From assembly GCA_043819035.1 (NCBI GenBank), contig JBDRFD010000092.1, positions 1-17,314 on the forward strand: a DNA stretch of 17,314 nucleotides, read 5' to 3'. The stretch comes from UBA2144 sp043819035 (GTDB lineage: Bacteria > Patescibacteriota > Gracilibacteria > Peribacterales > Peribacteraceae). This document shows, piece after piece, positions 1 through 7,401 of this stretch. Below the pieces are notes generated by a model that was not told where the DNA came from, made no database searches, and saw nothing but the letters and a program-made list of their open reading frames with translations. Both the position numbers and the translations under genes were made by a program. Numbering within the stretch: position 1 is the first letter of the stretch; each line of letters begins with the position of its first letter.

Positions 1-42
1 CTACATAATCCGCATCTTGATGAAGATATCGTGGGATTGTAG
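1..42 (+). CDS. Possible 3' end of an upstream gene (partial)
   Basis: Frame 1 reads LHNPHLDEDIVGL and then TAG at 40-42. The acidic, ordinary composition resembles a protein C-terminus, and the strong stem-loop at 87-121 lies shortly downstream, as expected after a gene end. Thirteen codons are too few to identify a family, and frame 2 is also open to about 124, so this is only a suggestion. Confidence 0.22.
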   Translation, partial: LHNPHLDEDIVGL

Positions 43-86
43 GTTCAGACTCGGAACCAATGTTCCAACCGCGAACGATGACAACT

Positions 87-121
87 CCCACTCACTCAGA
101 GTCTATCTCTGGGTGTGTGGG
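87..121. terminator. Strong stem-loop, possible terminator between convergent genes
   Basis: Arms at 87-101 and 107-121 pair over 15 positions, with one mismatch and one G-U wobble, around a five-base loop (TCTAT). No clear U-tract follows on either strand, so a classical intrinsic terminator is not demonstrated. The position fits: between a possible plus-strand gene end at 42 and the 3' end of the minus-strand gene at 242. Confidence 0.35.
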
Positions 122-129
122 TAATATAG

Positions 130-238
130 GAACCGCAGATTACACAGATAAAAATGATTACGCAGATTACTTGTAAATGACTCAATAGCTTTTAAAAACT
201 ATCTGCGTTATCTGCGTAATCAGCGTAATCTGCGGTTC
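130..238. repeat. Inverted repeat built from GAACCGCAGATTAC units
   Basis: GAACCGCAGATTAC at 130-143 has a perfect 14-base reverse complement at 225-238. Inner GATTACGCAGAT-type units (about 155-168 and 200-220) also pair, so the element can fold into a long imperfect hairpin around an AT-rich centre. A related copy lies at 10816-10855, so this is a dispersed intergenic repeat. It starts nine bases after the 87-121 hairpin and ends just beyond the stop of the minus-strand gene. Confidence 0.75.
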
Positions 239-241
239 AGA

Positions 242-2191
242 CTACTCCGTCCGCTCATACACCCGCAGCACACTTCCCCTCTCCCCCACAATCAACTGCC
301 AATCACGTGCAGTGCAGTGCTCGGTAAACCACTCTTCTTGCTGCTGCGTTGGAAGAACGAGGAAGCGAATCCCCAGCGCATCGAAGCTCTGCGCATCACA
401 AGAATCTCTTAACGCAGTTAAAAGAACTTCCTTTTCGGGCAGTGGAGTGTTGATGAAGCCAAAGTCCACAACAAATCTCCCCGCAATTCCTGAAAATCGA
501 ATCTGATCGTTGAGCATGTCACGTGAATCGGGATGCGCATAAATATAGAACCAATCATCGAGAGTCGTATGTTCATCGATCCATGTGTACATCTCCGACT
601 CCTCCGCTGAAGCAATGGGTGTGATCGGGATAAGAGGATTCTTCTCCAGTTCCAGTGTGGGAAACACGGCACGCACACTTACATTCATCGCACTCCCCAG
701 TAGAACTATAATTGTAATTACGGTAACAACACTTCGAACTGCAAAATTTTTGCGGTCCCAGAGCTGCCACAGAAGCACGCCCATGAATATTCCTGTTATC
801 CCGAAGAAGAAAAAGATCATTCTATTCAAGTTCGCCGGGAACGGTGCGTAGAAGATAACAAACGGAACAAGGAAGTGTGCCGCAGCCACAAGCCACAAAA
901 GCATCGGAGTCGCACTCTCTTCTCTCTTGCGCCATACAAAACTCAACGCATAAATCCAAATGATGACGTGTACTCCATAATCACGCCAGAAGCGCCACTC
1001 CCAAAATGCAATCGGATCGATGGAATGGTGGTGGATACGACCATCCAGACTTAAAGAAAATGATGAGGAGCCCACGTTCCCCTGCAATACAGAAAGTATC
1101 CCACCTTGATGCAAAGCAAGAAAGTATGCGGGAATGATCACAAGAAGTGCAAGGGCCAAAGCACGCAGATAGTACGGAGCCGGAAGTAGAAATATTTTCC
1201 TACCCACAATGATTGCAACGCTAAAGAGAGCGACAGCAATCAGCACCACAATAAAAGAGGTCTCCGCACTCAGAGCAAGACAAAGCGCCAGTGGAACCGC
1301 AAGTGCTGCCCATCTAATTGGCTGACGCTGATTTTTGGTGAAAAGTTCCATTAGGACAAACAGAAGCCCAAAGAGGCACGCTGCACCCAAGGCGACTGCT
1401 CTCTCGTTCAAGGTATTTACTATCGACTGTGCATGTCTGTTGCGAATCATTGGTGTGAGCCACCAGAAGGGAGAATGATCGATCGATCCTCCAAAAACAT
1501 ACACAATAAATAAGTCGCGTATTAGCCTCCATCCTTGCAACCAATACATACCTGCACTTGCCAAGGCGAATACACCAGAAAACAGAGCTGCTCCCCACGA
1601 ATGTGTGAGACGCCATCCAATCGCACAGGCAAACAGGACAACAGAGGCACTGCAGAAAAGTGGAAGAAACGCGTAACTGTAGGAAAAAGGAAGCCCCGTC
1701 AAAAATGAAAAACCTGCGATAAATAATGGGGCGGCGTAGTGATAACTAATGAGTTGCCAGGGATTCGTAAGTTCCATGACGGGAAAGTTTCCTTCCAGTA
1801 ACGTTGCAGGAAGTGCATATGTCGTCCACAAAATTTCTCCTGCATCACGTGCGTATGCAAATCCCGCAAAACAAATGGTAACGAATAAAACTATCACATG
1901 CCATCGTGGAGGTACTTCCCACTGTATCGCCGGTACAGATCCCGAGTGTGCAATTGCGATCCATGCAAGCGACCACACAAGCAAGAGTACGAAGCTAATA
2001 ATGAACGCTGTCTGGACTGGAAGAAGAAAGCTAAGACCATTGGCCAGAATAGTGAAGGTCATGATTCCAAAGAGTGCCATACCTCCACAGATAGCAGGCA
2101 CATCTCTTAGCTTCAAAACGTACACACATGTTGTGTATCCAAACAGGAGCAGTACTGCCCAGAAGCCTATCGTAAGAACGACTGTCATCAT
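242..2191 (-). CDS. Large multi-pass membrane protein, GT-C glycosyltransferase-like
   Basis: About 649 residues. Roughly the first 500 are strongly hydrophobic with many predicted membrane segments, followed by a C-terminal soluble domain of about 130 residues (YTWIDEHTTLDDWFYIYAH onward). An early extracytoplasmic-type loop carries ARDAGEILWTTYALPATLLEG and then NPWQLISYHYAAP. This architecture, with acidic and aromatic residues in the first loop, recalls GT-C polyprenyl-phosphate-sugar glycosyltransferases; no family-specific motif is certain. I start at the ATG at 2191 (MMTVVLTIGF); a TTG at 2212 with AGGA just upstream would add seven residues. It diverges from a methyltransferase and glycosyltransferase pair and sits in a glycan locus, which supports transfer of a lipid-linked sugar, by inference only. 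It could also be an O-antigen polymerase-like or uncharacterised membrane protein. Confidence 0.6.
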   Translation of the reverse strand: MMTVVLTIGFWAVLLLFGYTTCVYVLKLRDVPAICGGMALFGIMTFTILANGLSFLLPVQTAFIISFVLLLVWSLAWIAIAHSGSVPAIQWEVPPRWHVIVLFVTICFAGFAYARDAGEILWTTYALPATLLEGNFPVMELTNPWQLISYHYAAPLFIAGFSFLTGLPFSYSYAFLPLFCSASVVLFACAIGWRLTHSWGAALFSGVFALASAGMYWLQGWRLIRDLFIVYVFGGSIDHSPFWWLTPMIRNRHAQSIVNTLNERAVALGAACLFGLLFVLMELFTKNQRQPIRWAALAVPLALCLALSAETSFIVVLIAVALFSVAIIVGRKIFLLPAPYYLRALALALLVIIPAYFLALHQGGILSVLQGNVGSSSFSLSLDGRIHHHSIDPIAFWEWRFWRDYGVHVIIWIYALSFVWRKREESATPMLLWLVAAAHFLVPFVIFYAPFPANLNRMIFFFFGITGIFMGVLLWQLWDRKNFAVRSVVTVITIIVLLGSAMNVSVRAVFPTLELEKNPLIPITPIASAEESEMYTWIDEHTTLDDWFYIYAHPDSRDMLNDQIRFSGIAGRFVVDFGFINTPLPEKEVLLTALRDSCDAQSFDALGIRFLVLPTQQQEEWFTEHCTARDWQLIVGERGSVLRVYERTE

Positions 2192-2253
2192 TATGCAACA
2201 CCACAATAGCAAAGTTCCTGAGGGAAAAGTGGATTATGGCATGATTTTTCATT

Positions 2254-3039
2254 ATGGTACAAGCCATGAAATCCGCCCAATTTCAGCTCCATGCGGCAAT
2301 AGAAGAATCGCACTGGTGGTTTACCGCCAAGCGCAAAATCTTGCATTCGATAATCTCCGAATTTACTCCACAGAATTCGGGAAAAAGGATTGTTGATATT
2401 GGTTGTGGCACCGGAGCAAATATTGCCGCACTTGCGAATGAATATGAGTGCACAGGCATCGATCCTTCTGCCGACTCTATCGACTTGGCAAAGAAGCGTT
2501 TTCCCCATGTCCAATTCCAATGTGGTGATGCACTCAGAGACTTTCAGGATTCGATTCAAAAAGCAGACATGATTCTTCTTACCGACGTACTGGAACACAT
2601 TGAGGATGATCGCACGTTTCTGACAAAACTGATCGGTGTTATGAAACCCAACGCTCATCTTTTAATTACCGTACCTGCAGACATATCAATGTGGAGCAAG
2701 CATGATGAGCACTTCGGACATTACCGACGTTATGATCGTGTAAGTTTGGAAAAGCAGTGGCAAGGACTTCCAGTCACATCTCTGCTCCTGAGTCACTTTA
2801 ACTCAAGACTCTACCCAATCATCCGAAGCATTCGTACAATGAACCGACTGCTGAGACGAACATCGGGCAAATCCGGCACTGATTTTTGTGTACCACTGAA
2901 ACCAGCGAATTTTCTTCTGGCTCAAATATTCGCAGGAGAAACCACTCGTTTACTCAAAGAAATCAACACGCCAGAGCAAAAGGATGTACCATACGGAGCA
3001 AGCCTTATGGCTGTCTTACGAAAGAACCCGACATCATGA
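2254..3039 (+). CDS. Class I SAM-dependent methyltransferase
   Basis: 261 residues. Residues 47-56 (VDIGCGTGAN) are the glycine-rich SAM-binding motif I, D70 in CTGIDPS is the usual acidic ribose-binding residue, and LLTDVLEHIEDD near 107-118 matches the post-motif region of the Methyltransf_11/UbiG-like group. The N-terminal E-S-H-W-W-F-x-x-K-R is typical of small-molecule methyltransferases found next to polyprenyl-phosphate glycosyltransferases. The C-terminal third (Y-R-R-Y-D region onward) is probably for substrate binding. The stop overlaps the next gene's start (ATGA), indicating translational coupling and a shared role, perhaps methylation of a sugar or lipid carrier. No convincing Shine-Dalgarno precedes the ATG at 2254; an in-frame ATG at 2266 is an alternative. 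Fold confidence is high, substrate unknown. Confidence 0.88.
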   Translation: MVQAMKSAQFQLHAAIEESHWWFTAKRKILHSIISEFTPQNSGKRIVDIGCGTGANIAALANEYECTGIDPSADSIDLAKKRFPHVQFQCGDALRDFQDSIQKADMILLTDVLEHIEDDRTFLTKLIGVMKPNAHLLITVPADISMWSKHDEHFGHYRRYDRVSLEKQWQGLPVTSLLLSHFNSRLYPIIRSIRTMNRLLRRTSGKSGTDFCVPLKPANFLLAQIFAGETTRLLKEINTPEQKDVPYGASLMAVLRKNPTS

Positions 3040-4028
3040 CTTCTTCACAATCAGTTGTCGCGCTCTCAATCGTCATCCCCTTCTACAATGAGGAGGAAGG
3101 AGTGGAAGAGGTTATAAGGAGAACAATCGAATCATGCAAAAGAACAGGTGAATCTTTTGAGGTCATAGCAGTAAATGACGGGAGCAGAGATGGAACACTT
3201 GCCAGACTCATTTCTTTGAGCGAGAAGCATCCTCAACTCCGCATCCTCAACCTCTGGCGTAACTTCGGGCACATGCCGGCGCTCACAGCCGGACTCACAC
3301 ACACAACCGGACAGGCAGTCGTGGTCCTCGACGGCGATTTGCAAGACCCGCCGGAATTGATTGGATCGCTCGTAGAAGAATGGAAGAGAGGGGCAGATGT
3401 AGCATACGGGAAACGAACGGACAGTAAGGATGTGGGACTGAAGAAGGCCGGTTCTTCGATGTTTTACTGGCTGATGGGACTGGTATCCGAGATAGACATT
3501 CCCAAAAACGTAGGTACCTACAGCCTGATGACGCGGGAAGTGGTGGACATGATCAGTGCCATGCCAGAAAAGTGTCGGTTCTTCACAGGCATCCGCGCGT
3601 GGGTAGGTGGAAAACAGGTGGAAGTGTCATACTGCAGAGAGCAAAGGAGGCACGGATCGAGCCGCGTTGGCCTGCGCGGGCTTGTGCGCCTAGCGCGAGG
3701 CGCGCTGATCTCTTTTTCCGGAAAACCACTGCGCTACATCAGCGCATTTGCCTTCCTGGCAAGCTTTATCCTGCTCCTCGTCGGAATGGTGGCCATCGCC
3801 ATTCGTCTCTTCACAGATCTCGCCATTCCCGGCTGGGCAACATTTACCACTCTCCAGGGATTTTTGGGTTGTGTGCTCTCCTTTGTGCTCGCAATCTTCG
3901 CAGAATATATCTCAGTCATTTTTGAGGAAGTAAAAGGGCGTCCTGTCTTCCTTATACGTGAAGAATACAGGGTAGGAACACCCCATGCTCCTTCACAAAA
4001 AAGGGGTCACACAGTAGTCCCGCTTTAG
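3036..4028 (+). CDS. Polyprenyl-phosphate glycosyltransferase, GT2 (DPM1/GtrB/ArnC-like)
   Basis: 330 residues from the ATG at 3036, which overlaps the preceding stop by four bases; the open frame extends upstream inside the methyltransferase but shows no GT sequence there. The GT-A fold is clear: SIVIPFYNEEEGVEEV (11-26), VNDGSRDGT (46-54), and the metal-binding VVLDGDLQDPPE with D-G-D at 99-101. GTYSLMTREVV (160-170) and the basic C-loop (REQRRHGSSRVG) are typical of the group. Two C-terminal membrane helices (about 235-259 and 269-294) are characteristic of GtrB/ArnC-type enzymes, which transfer a sugar from a nucleotide donor to polyprenyl phosphate on the cytoplasmic face. The family then hands the lipid-linked sugar to a flippase and a GT-C enzyme, both of which have candidates nearby. 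Donor sugar not predictable. Confidence 0.92.
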   Translation: MTSSQSVVALSIVIPFYNEEEGVEEVIRRTIESCKRTGESFEVIAVNDGSRDGTLARLISLSEKHPQLRILNLWRNFGHMPALTAGLTHTTGQAVVVLDGDLQDPPELIGSLVEEWKRGADVAYGKRTDSKDVGLKKAGSSMFYWLMGLVSEIDIPKNVGTYSLMTREVVDMISAMPEKCRFFTGIRAWVGGKQVEVSYCREQRRHGSSRVGLRGLVRLARGALISFSGKPLRYISAFAFLASFILLLVGMVAIAIRLFTDLAIPGWATFTTLQGFLGCVLSFVLAIFAEYISVIFEEVKGRPVFLIREEYRVGTPHAPSQKRGHTVVPL

Positions 4029-4042
4029 TGGGACGAAGCGGG
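4019..4042 (+). terminator. Stem-loop across the stop codon, weak terminator candidate
   Basis: CCCGCTT (4019-4025) pairs with AAGCGGG (4036-4042) around a ten-base loop that contains the stop codon TAG (4026-4028). TAAAATG follows, not a U-run, so termination is uncertain. The 175-base spacer to the next gene also holds a perfect seven-base hairpin, CTTTTCT-AAAC-AGAAAAG, at 4084-4101; no clear promoter was seen. Confidence 0.25.
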
Positions 4043-4203
4043 GTAAAATGACCATTTAAGAACACAGCAAACAACGGTCCCTCCTTTTCTAAACAGAAAA
4101 GCGCCAACTAATAGAAAAGTGTTTTGTGATACCTCCATAGTTATTAAGCGATTCTCCCGCAGCAAATAACGAGCAATCGACTCATCATGAAAGAAACTAT
4201 ACC

Positions 4204-5100
4204 ATGAGAGGTATGATGAATCGCAGAATTCTCCAACTCTTAAAGCTCATTGGAATCGCGATATTTCTTTGGATACTAATCCGAATTGACCGCAAAGAGC
4301 TCATAGAACAAGTCAAAGGGGCAAATCTGCCGCTTCTACTTTCCTCTTATATCATCATTTACATCATCTACGCGGCAAAAACGCTTCGATGGCATATGCT
4401 CGTAAAAAACGCAGGACTCAATCCAACTTTCTCTCAATCCTGGCATCTGTATAACATCGGCGTTTTCCTCGCGCTAGTAACCCCAGCTAAGCTTGGGGAG
4501 CTTGGAAGAGCTGCATATCTAAGAAACTCTGGAATGCACGGCGCTACAGCAGTGAGTATCGTAATTCTCGACCGGCTAGCAGACGTCAGTGGTATAGGAA
4601 TCATCGCAATTGTAAGTGCCGGCATTCTCTTTGGATGGATATGGTCGCTTGTTGTGTTAGTAGTAGCACTGTCCGGCCTTTTGATTTTAATTCTCTTGCG
4701 CAAAAAATTGAGTAGCGTATGCACTTCACTAACATGGCTGACATTCCTCCCAAAACTTCTTAAACCAAAAACATTATTTTTTATCAGCATCACAACTCTT
4801 ATTAGTTGGGCCATTTACTTCACATGGGCTTTGCTCATCGCACGTAGTATCGGCGTAAATACTGCAATCCCGATTCTTGTTTCTGTGTTCACCATCACGG
4901 GCATTCTCGCGCTCATTCCGATAGCGCCTTCGGGGCTTGGTACGCGCGACGCGGCACTTGTCGCACTCCTGGCACCCTACGGCATATTGGCTGAGCAAGC
5001 AGTTGCACAGGCGCTTCTGATGTTCACGATAATTATATTAAGCGGTGCACTTGGAATGTGGTATTGGCTGGTGAAGCCGGTGGAGATGCGGAAGAATTGA
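4204..5100 (+). CDS. LPG_synthase_TM / AglD-like integral membrane protein (UPF0104 family)
   Basis: About 298 residues, nearly all membrane-embedded with seven or eight hydrophobic segments. Diagnostic motifs of the lysylphosphatidylglycerol-synthase transmembrane/AglD/YbhN family are present: TPAKLGELGRAAYLR at 93-107, LDRLADVSG at 122-130 and PSGLGTRDAALVALL in the C-terminal third. Relatives are the flippase domain of MprF and membrane proteins of glycan loci, often called putative flippases; function in most is unproven. There is no C-terminal synthetase domain, so this is the stand-alone membrane form. In this context a role in moving or modifying a polyprenyl-linked sugar is reasonable. 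Start: ATG at 4204, or ATG at 4216, which would place AGAGG (4207-4211) four bases upstream. The gene ends just before the first palindrome. Confidence 0.85.
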   Translation: MRGMMNRRILQLLKLIGIAIFLWILIRIDRKELIEQVKGANLPLLLSSYIIIYIIYAAKTLRWHMLVKNAGLNPTFSQSWHLYNIGVFLALVTPAKLGELGRAAYLRNSGMHGATAVSIVILDRLADVSGIGIIAIVSAGILFGWIWSLVVLVVALSGLLILILLRKKLSSVCTSLTWLTFLPKLLKPKTLFFISITTLISWAIYFTWALLIARSIGVNTAIPILVSVFTITGILALIPIAPSGLGTRDAALVALLAPYGILAEQAVAQALLMFTIIILSGALGMWYWLVKPVEMRKN

Positions 5101-5122
5101 TAGTTTGAGATTATAATATTCA

Positions 5123-5140
5123 AGTATTTGCGCAAATACT
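5123..5140. promoter_or_regulatory. Palindrome copy 1 (TTTGCGCAAA core), putative operator
   Basis: AGTATTTGCGCAAATACT is a perfect 18-base palindrome. A TATAAT at 5112-5117 lies five bases upstream, but no good -35 was found and no ORF follows before the second copy. It shares core and 3' flank (roughly CT-T/G-TACTAA) with the copy at 5240-5263. Likely a binding site for the adjacent winged-helix regulator, by inference from proximity and repetition. Confidence 0.6.
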
Positions 5141-5234
5141 GTACTAACGTAATAAGCTTTTAAATCATATCAACACCAAACTCAAATGCCTTATTAAAAA
5201 TAGACTTGAGGCAATAATAACTCATTCATTGCCT

Positions 5235-5263
5235 TATAATAAAGAATTTGCGCAAATTCTTTA
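5235..5263 (+). promoter_or_regulatory. Putative -10 box with overlapping operator palindrome (copy 2)
   Basis: A perfect TATAAT (5235-5240) is followed directly by a 24-base perfect palindrome (5240-5263), half-site TAAAGAATTTGC, core TTTGCGCAAA. A start site about seven bases after the -10 would fall inside the palindrome, the usual place for a repressor site. AGGCAAT (5209-5215) and ATTGCCT (5228-5234) form a second inverted repeat just upstream. No -35 at normal spacing is obvious (TTGAGG at 5206 is too far). The regulator ATG lies 34 bases beyond the palindrome, so autoregulation is the simplest model. Confidence 0.6.
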
Positions 5264-5297
5264 CTAATACTAAAGAACCACTAAACTCCGCTCCCCT

Positions 5298-5567
5298 ATG
5301 ATTACAATTCCAAAACTCGAGCGCTCTTTTAAGGCCCTTGCTAATAAAAGAAGATTACAAATTCTTCTTCATCTCAAGAAACATGGTTCAAGCACAGTTT
5401 ACGAAATTGCTCGGGCTATTAATCTTAGAATACAAGCTACATCCCAGCACCTTAAGATCATCAAACTTACCGGTATTGTCACATCACGTAAACAGGGCTT
5501 GTATATCTATTATCAATTATCCCGAAGACAGGAAAAGATTGTGAGGAAAACATTATCTTTATTGTGA
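5298..5567 (+). CDS. Small ArsR-like winged-helix transcriptional regulator
   Basis: 89 residues, a single winged-helix domain. FKALANKRRLQILLHL (11-26) matches the ArsR-family opening helix, TVYEIARAINLRIQATSQHLKIIK contains the helix-turn-helix with S-Q-H-L-K in the recognition helix (49-53), and IVTSRKQGLYIYYQL (60-74) is the beta-wing. There are no cysteines and no ELCVCDL-type metal motif, so a non-metal ArsR-type repressor or constitutive dimer is likely. Length is at the short end for the family. No Shine-Dalgarno is visible before the ATG; the conserved opening follows directly. Identical palindrome cores upstream (two) and downstream (one) suggest that it binds them and controls itself and possibly the neighbouring glycan genes. 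Confidence 0.88.
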   Translation: MITIPKLERSFKALANKRRLQILLHLKKHGSSTVYEIARAINLRIQATSQHLKIIKLTGIVTSRKQGLYIYYQLSRRQEKIVRKTLSLL

Positions 5568-5603
5568 AGAATTACCGAGTAAAAAACCCTCACATGTAAT
5601 CAT

Positions 5604-5619
5604 GTATTTGCGCAAATAC
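5604..5619. promoter_or_regulatory. Palindrome copy 3 (TTTGCGCAAA core)
   Basis: GTATTTGCGCAAATAC is a perfect 16-base palindrome between the regulator's stop (5567) and the 3' end of the convergent gene (5663). It matches copy 1 over the whole palindrome and part of the 3' flank. It is not next to a start codon, so it may assist looping, mark a dispersed element, or end transcription; no -10 box precedes it. Confidence 0.55.
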
Positions 5620-5662
5620 TTTAATACAATTACTGGCACCAACTGATACATAACTTCCGTAA

Positions 5663-7318
5663 TCAAACAGACACCACCCGCTCAACCTGAATATTCCCTT
5701 CACTATGAAGCCTCTTAAGCTCATCTCCCGAAAGCATATACGGTCGTGCATCAAACTCCTGGCTCTGAAAATACCTAGATTGCGGAACATATCGAACAAA
5801 GAACTCATCACCAAATTGGAGCGACTCAAACTTAATATTCCTCGGACACTTAATATTATCAACAATTCGAACTTTTCCGTCTTCAATAGTAACATTTCGT
5901 GCAAAAGAAGCCTCGCTTGCACCACTCTTAAGCATCAGAAGTTTCCGAATAAGCCCCTTAATCCTATACGCCATCCCCGTATGCCAGCCAAAGAGGAGAA
6001 GAAACAGCCGGAAGATAATGAATTTAAAAGGAGTAAAGATCTTGTTCGACGGAACACGGTGAAGATTGCCGGAAACCGAGAAGCCATCCGCCCGTGTAAT
6101 AAACTCATACATCCTATCAATCCACTGTGATGTCAAAACTTCACCCCCCTCCGTTTTGCCAATAATCCCGCAATCACTCGTAAGTTGCTTTCCATCTTCG
6201 ATGTCAAAGGCTTTGATCACTCCCCCCTTTGCAGCATTGGAAACAACATACAATCGTCCTTTCTTCTCTATGTAAAACCTTCCTTTTGGGAATACATGTT
6301 GAAAATCATTTCTATCATACGGAAGTAACGAGGAACCGGACCTCTCCCCATAATCAATGTAGGACTCCAGATGCTCCGGTATGCGATAGAGAAAATAACG
6401 ATCCGCCTGAATCTCTGCGGGTACGATTTTCCCGTCCCGCAAACTCTCAAGCATCTTGTCGGCGACCAGTCCAGCAAGTGGAACCTCGGGTGCAAGAATC
6501 TCGCATCCATGAGAATAAAAATGCAATGTATTTCTGCTCCCCATGCTGCCTGCAAAGAACCCGTTGGGATACACAAAGTAACTAAAGAACTCCAGAGATT
6601 CCTCCATCACTTTTCTTAAGCGCTTATCACGATTGAGCTTGTAAACCTTCCCTAGAAAACTAACGGTTGCAGATAGATATCCGATGTCCGCACCATCGTA
6701 TTCCATGCTCCACCCCTCTTCTGTGTGGTGCTGAAGAAATTCATGAAGCTTCTTTTCATATCCATCGCGTAGCTCTTCATCTCCCAACACATGGAATGCA
6801 TAGAAGACAGGAAGCACTCCCATCGCATGATGGTTTGCAAGCACGCCGTGCTCATCCCACTTAATAATATAACGTGCAGCTTTACGGCACGCTTCGAAGA
6901 ATTCATCACATAAATCCGCCGGAAACTCTCCGCGCTCGTTAAGTATTATGTAACTCTTGAGCATTGCATAAAGGAGGAACCCCGTCGGCCCCGTCCATCC
7001 ATGCTCATTGGGGTAGAACTCATCGAAGGATCCGTCACGATGTTGAATCTTCGTCCAGTACTTCATCCCGGCAAGTATCCACTCACGCATCTTCTCTTGA
7101 TCCTTATAAAAGTTACCGGGCATGTCATGGTTATATGCAAGTGTTAATGAAAGAACTCCAAACTGTGGAAGTGCATCCGGGAAATCCACAGTTTTATCGA
7201 GCCAATAAGTCCGCTTAAAGCACCCGTATGTTGGAGAATATGGATTCCTGTCCTGCAAACTGAGTAGTCGCGGAATCTGGCTTAGGGCCTTCTGGGCATA
7301 GACATCTCGCAAAGGCAT
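5663..7318 (-). CDS. Putative (alpha/alpha)-toroid polysaccharide lyase-like protein (heparinase II/III-like)
   Basis: 551 residues. The first 300 or so are alpha-helical with repeated aromatic motifs: LQDRNPYSPTYGCFKRTYW (21-39), FYPNEHGWTGPTGF (101-114), WDEHGVLANHHAMGVLP (154-170) and EYDGADIGYLSA (206-217). The rest is beta-rich (FPKGRFYIEKKGRLYVVSN onward), the layout of heparinase/alginate-lyase folds: an alpha toroid followed by beta domains. N162/H163/H164 and nearby Y/W residues could be catalytic. There is no signal peptide; a hydrophobic stretch at 429-445 (FKFIIFRLFLLLFGW) may attach it to the membrane, which is odd for a secreted lyase. It diverges from a GT2/YfhO pair, so a role in trimming or modifying the locus' glycan is plausible. 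Family assignment is from fold-like pattern and memory of similar proteins in polysaccharide clusters, not from a search. Confidence 0.6.
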   Translation of the reverse strand: MPLRDVYAQKALSQIPRLLSLQDRNPYSPTYGCFKRTYWLDKTVDFPDALPQFGVLSLTLAYNHDMPGNFYKDQEKMREWILAGMKYWTKIQHRDGSFDEFYPNEHGWTGPTGFLLYAMLKSYIILNERGEFPADLCDEFFEACRKAARYIIKWDEHGVLANHHAMGVLPVFYAFHVLGDEELRDGYEKKLHEFLQHHTEEGWSMEYDGADIGYLSATVSFLGKVYKLNRDKRLRKVMEESLEFFSYFVYPNGFFAGSMGSRNTLHFYSHGCEILAPEVPLAGLVADKMLESLRDGKIVPAEIQADRYFLYRIPEHLESYIDYGERSGSSLLPYDRNDFQHVFPKGRFYIEKKGRLYVVSNAAKGGVIKAFDIEDGKQLTSDCGIIGKTEGGEVLTSQWIDRMYEFITRADGFSVSGNLHRVPSNKIFTPFKFIIFRLFLLLFGWHTGMAYRIKGLIRKLLMLKSGASEASFARNVTIEDGKVRIVDNIKCPRNIKFESLQFGDEFFVRYVPQSRYFQSQEFDARPYMLSGDELKRLHSEGNIQVERVVSV

Positions 7319-7401
7319 GGATTTAGAATAGCGTGAAATGGCAGAAAACTATTGCAAAAACCTCCTAGAAGTGAGGAGCTTAAAGCTATAAGCTAATGGT
7401 C

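Noticed and set aside
130..238. Possible CRISPR-like repeat array
   Set aside because: Units are inverted and of unequal spacing, there are no regular unique spacers and no cas genes nearby.
1749..2396. 215-residue plus-strand ORF opposite the large membrane protein
   Set aside because: It is antisense to a convincing hydrophobic protein, runs into the methyltransferase gene in a different frame and has no domain-like sequence.
4029..4203. Small RNA or promoter in the spacer before the AglD-like gene
   Set aside because: Only a seven-base hairpin (4084-4101) is clear; TTGTGA at 4124 has no -10 box at suitable spacing.
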